A DNA stretch of 64,000 nt. It comes from Bryoerythrophyllum caledonicum (taxonomy: Eukaryota > Streptophyta > Bryopsida > Pottiales > Pottiaceae). Position 1 is the stretch's first letter. The number at the start of each line of letters is the position of its first letter. Of the stretch, positions 11,585 to 23,000 are shown piece by piece. A program made the position numbers and the translations under genes. The notes beneath the pieces are model-generated. The model was not told the origin of the DNA, did not search any database, and saw only the letters and a program-made list of their open reading frames with translations. Where the stretch lies: positions 38,849,158 through 38,913,157 of the forward strand of contig OZ020514.1 of the NCBI GenBank assembly GCA_963971425.1. The letters run 5' to 3'.

Positions 11585-12100
11585 CAAGTCCCTTGAGTCT
11601 CACAGGGTCACCCTTCTTGAACTCCGGGTCCTCCTCCTCTTGTACAGCCTATATTAAAAAAAAATACACACAATACAAGGATTAGTTGGGACTGAATTGC
11701 TGCCTTGATACAAAGATGTACTTCTCCAAGGCTCATGGCACTTATTTAAACTCTATGACTGTGAGAAGTCACGTGTTCTAACGTCATTACTAATCTCAGT
11801 CACATATTCCAACTCATGACTATCTCTACTCAAGCATGGTCACTCGTTCCATATGAATGACTAAAAACAGTCACAAACTTGGCATACTGAATTTGTATAG
11901 AACTAAGACACAACATTCCAAGATGTAGCTCATGGCACTTACACTTGAGCTCATTGGTGCGTTCACGTTTTTCTGCGGTCTCACAGGGTCACCCTTCTTC
12001 AACTCGGGGTCGGAGGTTTCTTGTACAACCTATAAAAGTAAAAAAATACACAAGAGAGGGATCAGCTGGGACTGAATTGGTGCTTTCAGAAATAAAAATG
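11585..12100 (-). repeat. Exon-scale tandem duplication in the TNP1-like gene
   Basis: The segment encoding DPEFKKGDPVR with its upstream intron end (about 11585-11720) recurs as DPELKKGDPVR about 380 bp further upstream in the gene (about 11965-12100). The copies share the acceptor, the poly-A-rich intron start and a GGGACTGAATTG block. The upstream copy forms a short exon that ends early at a GTAAGT donor. Confidence 0.65.
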
Positions 12101-15100
12101 TGAAAATATAAGGTTGACTACACATACATGTTCACTTACCTGTGCGTTCATGTTTCTCTTCCTCTTCCCTTTCGCGTTCTGCTGATTCTCAATGTTGCCT
12201 TCCTTGCTCTTTTCAGCTTTCTCTTTGCTCCCCGGAGTGCCCTTTGCTTCTTTGTGTCATCGTGGTCTTTCTTCATGAGCTTCTCAACCTCTGTCAATCG
12301 CATTTTCTTCTAGGTGCGAGTGTCCTCCTTTGCAGGCTTAGAAGCCCTCAAATTTCGAGTTGAGTTCACAATTGCGGCACGTCCTCCTGCCTCTGCCACG
12401 GTCACTGCACCACAATCTGGACTGGCTCCTGCAGGGTTGTTCAAAGTTCCCGTTGTCTGTGAGTCCTTCACATCACCTACTGCAGGAATCTCCACTGCCT
12501 TATCCGGATCTGCAGGCTGCAATTCGCACTCCCCTGCTTCCTACAATCCCTATTAAGTATAGAGGCAACACGTCAATAGGGATCCTCTCAGTCATTGCTT
12601 TTAATCATGAGCAATGTTCGTGATTCCATTTAACAATGCGACACCTTCTTTACCATTCTAGTCACTTATTCAAATTCAATGACTACGAATAGTAATATAT
12701 TCAAAACTGGTGACTGTGAGAAGTCACATATTCTAACTACATGACTAATATTGATAACGTATTCTAGATTCATGACCGCATCTAGTAAAGCCTGGTCACT
12801 CGTTCCATATCAATGACTACAAACAGTCACGAAATCCTAGGCACATTGAATGTTGCAAGAACCAAGGCACAACACACATCAAAATGCTATTCGTACCTGT
12901 AGTGCCAAGATACTTTCGTGAACGTCATCTGCCTTTTGTGAAGTGTCGGGGCGGGTGGACTCTGAGCTGGAGCTGCTCTTTTCACTTGCTGCCTTCGTGG
13001 GGGTCACAACGGGAATCTGCAGGTGCTGCATGATGCGTTCAATATTCTTCTCAATGGATCTCCGCCAATCACTATCGTGCTCTGGCTGTGCATCAGGCAC
13101 TCGGCTACTCGGGGAGGTTTCCTTTCCCGGAATGAGTCTTCGAGAGGCATATTTGACCCGTGCAAGCTTTCTTTCAATTTCACCCCTAGTTGGGCTTCTC
13201 TCCAGCTCAATGGCCTGCACAGAAGATGTTACATTCCCTAGTTAGTGCTGCATGATTAGTGCCAATTGATGAGGCTTCTCTCACGATTGCAGGAATCTGC
13301 TACGTTGTCGGGTTATCACCAAAACTTCACGGGCTTCTGCAAGGCAACGAGCAAGACGTGCAGGAAGGACTGGACTTGGAAAATGTGACCAACTTCAACA
13401 CAGTCTCGCGGGCTGAGGAATGAGCTGCTGCCATCAACTGTCCTCAAAAAATGATGGGTTAACCTGGTCGGACATCTCTATGACTAAACAAAGTCACAAA
13501 TTTGAACGAGATGACTAAGAACAAGCGCAAACTCGGTTTTGATGACTGCACCTAGTCCCTTCAAGGCCTGATTTGCGCTATGGCAAAGTTATACAGCCTT
13601 TGAGATCAGGAGCTATAATGGACTTCTCACAAAACTAAATCTGAATAGATGCAAGTTTCTCCAAGTACCAGTGATCATCTGACTTTGCTGGCAGTCTACA
13701 AAGCTTGGAATGATTGTCATGAAAGACATAAAAACATAGAGTGAAAACTAACCAAATTAGCTCGAACATATTCTTCGTTGCGCCCGGCTGAAGACGGCTT
13801 CCTCACTTGGGTTCGGCTGTATCGCAGCTTCTCTGCTTCATACTGTTTTTTCTCCTCCAAGATGAGTTTTGACAACTTTACCCAATGGTCATGCCCAATG
13901 TGCTTTGGCTTGTCCTTCCCTTCTTGCATTCTTTTCTTCAACTGATATCTCTTCACCTTCAACTGGCCCTTCAAAATGCTGTGGAAAGCCTCCTCTGTCA
14001 CCTTGCCAAGGCCCCCATGGTACTCAAAAGTGTTGTCCACTCGTTCCTTGACAGCGAGCAGCATAGAAGTGTTGAGATTCTTGTAGTTGTCTTCGCTGAA
14101 ATCTATATCCTACGCATGACCTCGAAGACAAGTTAGCCACAACGGTCGATTTTGTCCTTGCGGATGTCCTCTCAGATCCACCTCCACAAGGTGTTTTCTG
14201 GGCCCTCCTGCATGCAAAATTGTGACCTCCTGAGCTTGTTGTTGCTTCAAAGCAACCCGTCGTCTAGACTTCTGGTCTCTGGAATATGAGGGTTGACCAA
14301 AGCTCTCAGTCATCTCTGATGGAGAATATGTGGAGGAGTTCACCCCAGGCTCCTGCAACTCCATCGCTCGCCTCCATTGCAGTAGTTGCAGGTGCCTTTC
14401 TGCAATTTCGAGGTCCAAGCTGGTAATGGACCCATGGCGAGGAACGACTGTAGGCAGGCCACGCGAAGGAGGTGTGCTGCCTCTCTGGTCAGGATGAATC
14501 TCAGCTGCAACATCATTGCAGTAGTCGAAGGCCTCCCCTGATAGTGAATCCTCTGACATCTTGAGACGTTTTCTTTGTTGAGGTTGGGCTGCTTGCTGCG
14601 GACGCAGGCATGTTGACCTGGGTTTGGGAATTCCAGAACCCGGTGGACCTCGCTTACGCACCTCCCACACAGATGGCTCGTTTGTCGGTGCTCTGCCCTG
14701 CACAATGCGTTCGGCGGTAACCACGGTCAATGTTAAGGTTAGTCATTATCGCAGTGCATGTGACTAGGACCAGCCACAAATCCTAAACATATACGGAGTT
14801 TGATAGTCATCTATTCAGTTCATGTGACTGAACGCAATCAACAAATTCATTGTCAAACTGGTTCCAAGCACTCAATGAGCCTACGAAATCAACTACTCGA
14901 TTATCACAAATGGTTTGCATGAAAATCTATTAATTAGGACCACATGTGAAATGGAGAATCATTCGACACAAAAGTTCAACATAAAACCTCAACACATATC
15001 GCTGGCAGACTTGAGCAATCAATCACTCCAATGCAAATGAAGCAAACTGAGGCAATCAATGAAACCCACAGAAAAGGAGTCATGTAACAAGCCACCAAGC

Positions 15101-15889
15101 AAAAACCAACAAATCAGTCATACATCTTGAGCATGATGCGGGTTTGGTAGTCAGAATTCTCATTCATGTGACTATGAGCAGTCATAGACCTTGGAAACAT
15201 GACTACAGTTTCAAGGCAAGCAAATACAAAATCCATACCACACAATCAAACACCTACCATGGCTGCAGTTTCAAGGAAGCAAACATGACTGCATTTTCAA
15301 GCAAACAAACACAGAATCTTAGGCACAGATTCAGAATATAGCAAACAAAATGAAGCAAATAGAATGAAGCAAACATGCTGCTGAAGTAGAGCTAAGTTTC
15401 AACCATGACTACAGTTCTAGAAAACAAGAATCACGAACAGGGCTACGTTCCAGAAAAATGAATCACAAACAATACGAACGAAATGGAGTTATGTAAGAAG
15501 CCAAGAAGCAGAAAACAGCATCACTAAAAAAACTTGAGCTTCATACTAGTTTTGTGGTCAGAATTCTCGTTCATGTGACTAAGAGAAGTCACCAAGTTTG
15601 CTTGTGTTCTACAGCATCCATCCAGTGACCTTTCGTGAGTGTGCTCCATTCAGCAAGTACCGTACACTGTTCACGATCAGAGTCTTCAGTTGGCAATGAG
15701 AATATTGTAGAATCAGAGGTAATTCCTGAAGTCTCAATGTCTTTGATAGTAAAAGTCTAGACTTTTGCAAGCTTCGCTTTTGTGAACACTATATCTTGTC
15801 ACTAGTGTAATCAAATCAGAGAGATTAATCTGTGGAACTACGCTTTAGCAAACACATAACTGATGATCCAGAAAGTCTACAGCTTGTGT

Positions 15890-16045
15890 TTTAGGCAAGT
15901 TCTAGCAAGTTTCAGCAAGTTCTGGCAGGTTCCAGCAAGTTTCAGCAGCTTTCACGCAAGTCTCAGCAAGTTTCACGCAAGTCTTAGCAAGTTCACGCAA
16001 GTTTCAGCATGTTTCACGCAAGTTTTAGCAAGTTCACGCAAGATT
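15890..16045. repeat. Imperfect short tandem repeat (GCAAGTTTCA-type)
   Basis: About a dozen degenerate copies of GCAAGTTTCA or CACGCAAGT spaced 10-17 bp apart, inside a long intron of the TNP1-like gene. The ORF at 15863 reads through it as a Ser/Phe repeat and is not a gene. Confidence 0.6.
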
Positions 16046-17042
16046 CAGCTTGTTCAATCCTAGGGTTTAGGAACCACAGACCTTTGAAACATGACTGCAG
16101 TTTCAAGGTTGGAAATATGACTGCAGTTACACTCACCTGAGATTTTTGCTTGCCTCGATGGGGCTTTTGCACTCCTACTGGCGAGACCTCATCATCGCCA
16201 TTGCCACGTCGCTCGTCATCATTCTCGATCTCAGTGCTCTCCGTTTTCTCCTCTTCGTTGTGCCACTCGTCGGAGCTGCTCTTCACGCTCCTCACGGTTT
16301 CCTTTGATTCCTTGCAGAGCGAGTCTTTCTGCTTCTTCCCCCGCTTGCGTGACCTTCCAGCTTTTGGTGGCGGTTATTTAAGTCGCGAACTCCGACGCAC
16401 CAGTTCCCCACCGTCGTTGCAGTTCAAGCAATCAAGAAGTCAGAACAAATTGCGGAGGTTAGAAGGACCGCAATTGCGAAGCACCTGGAATGGCTGTAGG
16501 TTGGATGGCTGTAGGGTTTTGTACGCGATTGCGAGGGGGGAGGTACGCTAACCAATCGTTGACGGCCAGTGCATTCAATGGACAGAGTTAGGGTTTAGGG
16601 TTTCGTACCCGGGGCAGTTTTCGAGGCTGCTGGCGCCGGTGCTGCGAGTGCTCTTCGTCGCGGTCTTCCCCTCTCCTTCCCCCGCTTCGGTGGTTGTCGA
16701 CTCTCTCAAAGATGCTGCCAGCAGCGGGCCTCCGAGCTCGTGTAGCTTGAGGGAGTTCTTGCGCAAGTTCTCCTGCCGTAGCCTCTCGTACTCAGGCACT
16801 TTGGCCTCCTCGTCTCTCGTAATCCCTTCCTCCCGTTCGGAGCCTTCAGATGCGTGGGAAACCTGCTCGCCGGAGGAGGTGTCGCCGTCAGTCGCCGAAG
16901 GCGCTTCAGCGGCGTTCGTGGGCGTCGCCATCGCTCGAGGCAGCAGCGCAGTGATGCGTGGGAGCTGTGCGTTCGCCCTTGCCATCGCCATTTTGGAAAA
17001 CTGAGGTACGATTCCGCCGCCACCGTCAACTCGAAAACTTAA

Positions 17043-17884
17043 CCCCTAAAGTCAAAATCGACCAGAATGTAATCGATCTGACTCTGGTCAGGATCTCAGT
17101 TACTAAATTTAGATCTTGTGAAGTTCAACTTTTGAAAGGATGTAGAGTTTTCCCATACCTTTAAAATGACACCATTCATGCTTCAAAATTCCTCATACTT
17201 TAGGAGATATTCACGGTCAAAGTTTGAAAACATTGTTAGGGCATGCTGAAATCTGCCCAAAACTGCGGTATATGCTCATTCATTCTCAAAATCTGCCCAA
17301 AATCAATTAGATCGCATTAACTTCAAAAATTCACCAAAAATTGAGATTTTTTTTTTTTTTCAAATTTTGTATTTTGTACATGTAATTAAGGTAGTAAAGC
17401 ATGATCTCGCCGTTTGGATTTTTAATCCAATAATTTTTTACATGCCTTTTTAATTGTTGAAAATGAGCATTTGTATTTGTATTTCAGCATACCTCCATGT
17501 GAAAAATTAAGCATTTCTTTAGATTTTATAGGTCCTATGAGGGTAAATATTATATGGACATATTCCTTACTCACATAGGAACAAGAATTTGAAGAGCCTT
17601 ATGCCAAATTTCCTTTCAAAAATGGTTTTTTTGGCCCCCAAAACATTAATTTTCCATTCTACAACAAGGAAAAAATCTTTTTTTTCAACTTTGAACAATA
17701 CGATCTCACAAATGGTGAGGAATTTGAATCTAAGATTCGGTATGCATGTACATGTACAAGTTAGGTACTAGATCTTATGGTTACTTACTCAAAAATTTGT
17801 CAAAAGTTAAAAATTTCCACCTTGCATTGAAAGAGGGCAGTTTCGAGGGTTTTTGGCAGTTTTGAGGGCTTTCGACTTTAGGGG
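17043..17884. mobile_element. piggyBac-like MITE candidate, 842 bp, TTAA target site
   Basis: The left end CCCCTAAAGTC at 17043 and right end GACTTTAGGGG ending at 17884 are exact inverse repeats over 11 bp, with weaker matching for several bases further in. Both are directly flanked by TTAA (17039-17042 and 17885-17888). TTAA duplications with termini starting CCC are the hallmark of piggyBac elements. The interior is AT-rich, non-coding and has no transposase. It sits about 50 bp upstream of the probable start codon (16991) of the TNP1-like gene, so it now forms part of that gene's upstream region. The alternative is a Harbinger-type MITE with TTA duplication, but its ends would then be atypical. 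Confidence 0.6.
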
Positions 17885-17888
17885 TTAA

Positions 17889-20081
17889 TGCGAGTTTGAT
17901 AGAGAGTAGCACCACTACGCTAAAATGCCGCCAAACACTTCGCGGCATTCATTTTAGGGATCTGTAACGAGCGTGGTGTGGTAGGGTCGCAAATATCATT
18001 CATTCTGCAGTGGGAGTCGTTTGTGACTGAAGGCAGTCACATTTGTAAGCTTAGTCATCTTTAGCTTGCTTACTCATAATTGGTGAACATCGACTCAACA
18101 ATGACCGCTTCCAGTCAGAAAATGGATTCATTGCTCATGAACTGGATTTTAAGAATCCGATTTTTTAATCCCCAGTCAATTTCCAAGTTTTGATTCGATT
18201 GCGTGGATTGCTTGTACGGTTTCCTTGATCCGTTATGGTTTAGAATGTGATAGATTTATGAGTTTTGAATGAGTCCCAGGTCCATAAGGGCTTACTTGAT
18301 GTTGTTGTTTTTCACCAAGGCTGTAGGTGACGGTATACATTTCCAGAGGCAAAGGCGGATTGCAAAGGCGGGCTTTTTGGCCAATCACAATCTGAAGGAA
18401 GCTTTTGATTAACAAAACATCATTCTCAATGAGAGGTACCCTTTAGAATAGAATTTCAGCACCAATGCTGTAGAGAAGCTTCCTCTTACAAGATTTTGAA
18501 TGTTAGCATTTGAGATTTTTGCTTCTGATCTAAATTTCTCTTTGCTGGGCACTGCAGGGAGTTGGTTGATACCTGACTTAACTGGAACGACACCTAAAGA
18601 GCTTGGAAACATGAGTGTTGTTTTCAGTCTGGATGAGGTGATCATTTATGAACGCGTACTTTTAGAAATTCAGGATTGCCTGTGCACTAAAACACTCAAT
18701 CCAATGCTTTCTGTTGACCAAGGTTAGTCATGATTTTGGTTCATGTGACGGTAAGGAGTGAGAATCCTTGAACACGTAACGTGTTCAATAGTTAGCTCTT
18801 TGGTGCATGTGACTGGAGGCAGTCATAGAGCATATCAACCTGCATGGTAGATTCAAGTCTGATTCTATTTTTATTAAGGTAGTGTGATGCCATTCTTGTA
18901 GTGTTGAGACTGCACTATCAGGATTGCCTGTAGGGTTCAGAGAGGTTGGTTGAATGGTAGAGAAGATTATACAACAAGGTGCACTTGCCTTCTTAGAATT
19001 TCAGCAGTGATCAACTCATATTACTGTGATTTGATCCAATTAGATAAAATCTAGTTGAGTGTAGGTTTCGATGAAGGAGTTGTCTGATGTTATCTTATTT
19101 GAGACATGTCGCCAAATTTGAGATTGTTATTCAAGATTGTCATTCCTACACTGTGCAGGTCTAAGTGCGTTTTTGACAATGTCCATGGATGTGTTGAAGC
19201 CCCGGCTTCAAATTCAAGGCTCTAACAGAAGGTTTGTGCTACGTGATGACTTTTCAGAATTCATATTCGTACCTGCTCTGAGTCACTGACAGCTTCACTG
19301 ATAGCTTCAAGCTTTGAGTCTTCGTTCTATACATCAGTGGATGCAATAGAGTACCAGATCCTTTCCAGTTTAGGCTGTGCGTGATTACTATTATTGTTTA
19401 CTCCTTCCTGAAGAACGCATTCGTTTTGTTCGGATACAAGTGTTGGTTTAATGCGTGGCAACAAACTACGGTTGATTGATTAAGTTAGTTTCTTCTGTCA
19501 ATTAAGGTGCTCAATAATGGCTGAAGTTTCAGCATGGGCATCTTCGATTGAAGTGTGCGAAATGATCCACTGAGAAAAAATAGTTAGACTGTAAAGTGAT
19601 GTTTTCTTTAGTTCGTTACATGTGCCTTTACATGCGATTCTGGGTTCCTGTGGTACCTTCTCCTGTGATAGTTAATTTTAGCTTTGAGAGGATTTGATCC
19701 GTTTCAAATTGTATGATTTGGTTTTGAGTTTTGCTCTTTGAATTTCTTCTCTTCAATCAGTGGATGTTTCGTGATGCTCAGGCTGCTGTACAGTCGTTGC
19801 TTCTAGCTGTTCAAGAGATTGCAACGCCTGGTGAAGGACAATCTGACCAAGGTTAGTCATAAGTTTGGTTTATGTGACGGCACGAAGTCACAAAACTTCA
19901 TCATATGGCGACTTCAGTAGTCAGTAATTTGATTCATGTGATTGACGGCAGTGACGGAGTTTAAACTTTGATGGCAAATTCAACTTTGATTGCAATATTG
20001 ATGAAGGTATTGAGTTCACATGATCAATTTTGCGTGGTGTGTGTATAGGAGCAGGTGCCATTGACCGCTTTACATTGGCAA
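17889..20081. promoter_or_regulatory. Intergenic region between the divergent TNP1-like and TNP2-like genes
   Basis: No gene is supported. It separates two divergently transcribed genes and so should hold both promoters. It contains TGACT...AGTCA dyads near 18000-18110, 18730-18840 and 19850-19960. The block 18222-18690 is shared with positions 1-450 of the deleted CACTA copy. The ORFs in that block (18409-18645 and 18500-18727) are conserved only as DNA between the two copies and are not supported as proteins. Confidence 0.5.
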
Positions 20082-23000
20082 ATGGCTAGCCGTGGTGCGA
20101 GGGGGGCAAGCGACCTTGACCTCTGGGAATTGGAGGAGAGAGAAGCAAATAGACTAGGGCTAACCAGATACCGTTGCCCATGTAGAAATTGCATGGGAGG
20201 TCGTTGCATCAGTAGGGCAACCATTCGAAAGCATCTTAGGACCATTGGAAGAGACCCTCAATTCACTGTGCCTATTTTGGTATGCCTAAACTATGAGATG
20301 TAATAAGCAAGTCATTTGATGTCCATTGCTAAAATACTTTCAATGATTAATTCCAAGAGTGTGCTATGCTCAGGCGGGTCTCGTGGATGCGGAAAACGAC
20401 ATTGTCGAAGAGGAAGTCAAGGAAAGCCCTATTCAGCTTGAGGACGACAATGGGGGCATGGACGCAATAAGAATGATCATGGAGTGCCTCTCTAGATACG
20501 ATAACCTCGAGGACGAAGACTATGAGGATTGTACTCCAACAGACGATGTTGAGGAGGATGAAGCAATCCCGTGGGAGGAAGGGAATTGCACGGCAGATGT
20601 AATGAAGGAGTTACTGGAGCATGCCCGAACTCCTCTTTTTGCAGGTGCCACAATAAGTCGGTTGGTCTCAACTCTCCTGCTACTCAATTGTTTTGCGGTG
20701 TTTGGAGTATCGAATGTATTTGCTGACGAACTACTTCAAGTGTTGCATATTCTCCTCCCAAGCGACAATTACCTACCCCGTTCTCACTATGAAGCCTGGA
20801 AGTATGTGGTGAAGTTGGGACTGTCTTATAATATTATACATGCATGCCGCAATGGATGCTGTCTGTTCAGGAATGAGTTGCAGGATGCGAAGTCTTGTCC
20901 AAAGTGCAACGCCCCAAGATACAAGTCGGAGTCCAGCCAAATCCCCTCCAAAATTCTACGCCATTTTCCGTTGATTCCCCGTCTGAGGCGCATGTACCGG
21001 TGTAGAAGACTGGCGGAACTTAACAAATGGCATGCCAATCAGAAGGAGGGGAGTAACCTGGATTGCGTCCCCGATTCAAAGGCCTGGAAGCACATTGAGT
21101 CATTGGATGCTAACTTTACAATTGAGCACATGAACATACGCTTGGAGATGGCTCTGGACGGAGTGAATCCGTTCGGAAACCAGTCGCTTAGTCACTCGAC
21201 ATGGCCAGTTCTCCTCGTGAACTATAACTTGTCTGCATGGTGAGGGAGTCTAAAACTCCCACTTGGTCGCCCCTACCAAAAAAATTAGTTAAAATAGGGT
21301 TTTTAGTATTAGTTAACTAGAAAAGTAGTTAATATTGTGTGAAATTAGATTAGATAGCCAATAGAGAAAATAGAGAAATGCTTAAGTAGTTAATTAGGTT
21401 TATAGTGGTGATAAAACCGGGTCTTAAAATCACTAATTTAAGTCCCGGGAAACAATATCACAAGAGTCCCGAGAGAGATCCCGGGACGTAAGTTTAAAAT
21501 CACCACTTAAATCTAAATTAACTATTTAAGTTTAGGAGGTAGTTAGAAGTAGTTGAGTTCTTCTAGATGCTAATTCTTGTTTGAATTAGTAGTAGTGGTA
21601 GAGAAAAGAAAAGAAAAAGATTTCAAGAAAATTAAAAAATTAAAAAATTAAAAAATTAAAATTTAAAATTAAAATAATACATACCCGGGTATCAACCCGG
21701 GTATCAACTAGCCCGGGTACCAACCCGAGTATGGGCTCATACATGGGTGCCCGGGTATCACCCGGGCAGCAGCCCGGGTAGCTCCAGCAGTCATGGTCGA
21801 CTTTCTCTCTCTCCCCGAAATTTGCCTCTCTTCTCCAGAAACTCTTCCCCCCTCCAGAACTCTTCTCTCTCTCCCCCTCCTTCTCTAAAATCTTCCCCCC
21901 CCCTCAAATTTTCTCCTCTATCTCCCTATCTAGTTTTCTCTCTCATAGGTTCTCCCTCTCTCTCTATTTAGTCTTTGTTTGGAGTTGGAGTTTGAAGAAG
22001 TAGTTGAAGAAGTGCAAAGAAGGAGATGCAACTAGGGTTTCAAGAAGAGGAGGTAGCGCAAGAGGTTTGAAGAAGAGGTGCGCGGGCTAGGCTTTGGTGG
22101 AAGAGGTGCGCGAGCTAGGGTTTGGTGGAGATTTTAGGGTTTGCGGAGGTAGAGGAAATTTGTGGCCAAAGCGAGAAGATAAAAGAGACTACGAAAGGAG
22201 ATTGCGGGTGCAACAACAAGGTGATTCTTACCCATGTTGGGTTTCTTTTGTTTGTGCATAATTCTTATTTGTGAGTCTTTTCCTCTCTTGTCTACTGGAG
22301 TGACTCTCCGGTAACATCCTCCCCGGTCTAGAGAAAAAGTCCCCCGGGGACTTCATCTAGACCTCATTGTGTTGTTTACATGTGTAGTTGTTGTCCTAGC
22401 CTTGTGGTAAGTTGTTATCTTGGATTGTCTCCCTCCTCCTATCATTTTAGGTCTTGCCCACAATTCCTATCTTTTTCCCGTTCTTCCCGGTCAACCGCGA
22501 AGAATCTCTTTCTAAGTCCTTGTCTCCAAAGTCCTCTCCTCGTTATCATTATATGTGACCTTGTGTTGTTAGTATGTTGCTAGATGTGTGAGACACCCAT
22601 ATCCACATACTCTAGTAAAGTGTTCCGGAGTTGTCTACCGGCTGACCGGTAGACTTGTGTTTCCGCGCCGGACCGAAGTTTGTGACAAGTTAATAGGGAG
22701 ATTGGTGGAAGTACAGGCATTTTGAGGAATTTGACCGCCCGGGACTACATGGCTCTCCGGTGAGTCGGGTGGATTTCCCATCCTCCAAGGAGTGGGACTT
22801 GAAGGTCTATGAGAGAAAAAGAAGCCTCCCGGTAGCTTCTACCGGGAAGGAACATGTAGACCTCCCTTCCTCAACCCCAGAGTCCTTGGTGGAGTCCTCT
22901 GCGGCTATACTAATCGAGCTTAAAGAGACTCCGCATGTATCTATAGATACACCCGACCTTCCGGTGGATACCGCCAATCCACCGGTAGACCTCCCGGTTG

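Larger units (their letters stand above)
11328..16991 (-). pseudogene. TNP1/TNPA-like second gene of the CACTA element, multi-exon, damaged
   Basis: Minus-strand exons with consensus splice sites: about 16991-16608; a lysine- and acid-rich exon ending at 16137 (CAG|GTGAGT); 14697-13753 (acceptor GTGCAG, donor GTTAGT); an uncertain exon near 13430; 13214-12897; 12540-12140 (donor CAG|GTAAGT); about 12031-11955; and the last from about 11647 to 11328. Exons 13214-12897 (106 whole codons) and 12540 join in phase. The 14064-13753 stretch resembles the plant Transposase_24 (Ptta/En/Spm) domain. The last exon has the TNP1/EN/SPM Transposase_23 pattern (KVVAFGKVQN, then AVGHFVMWP near the end). Damage: in-frame TAG at 14110-14112 and 12310-12312, and a frameshift within 12140-12310. 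The family binds subterminal repeats of its own element. Confidence 0.7.
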
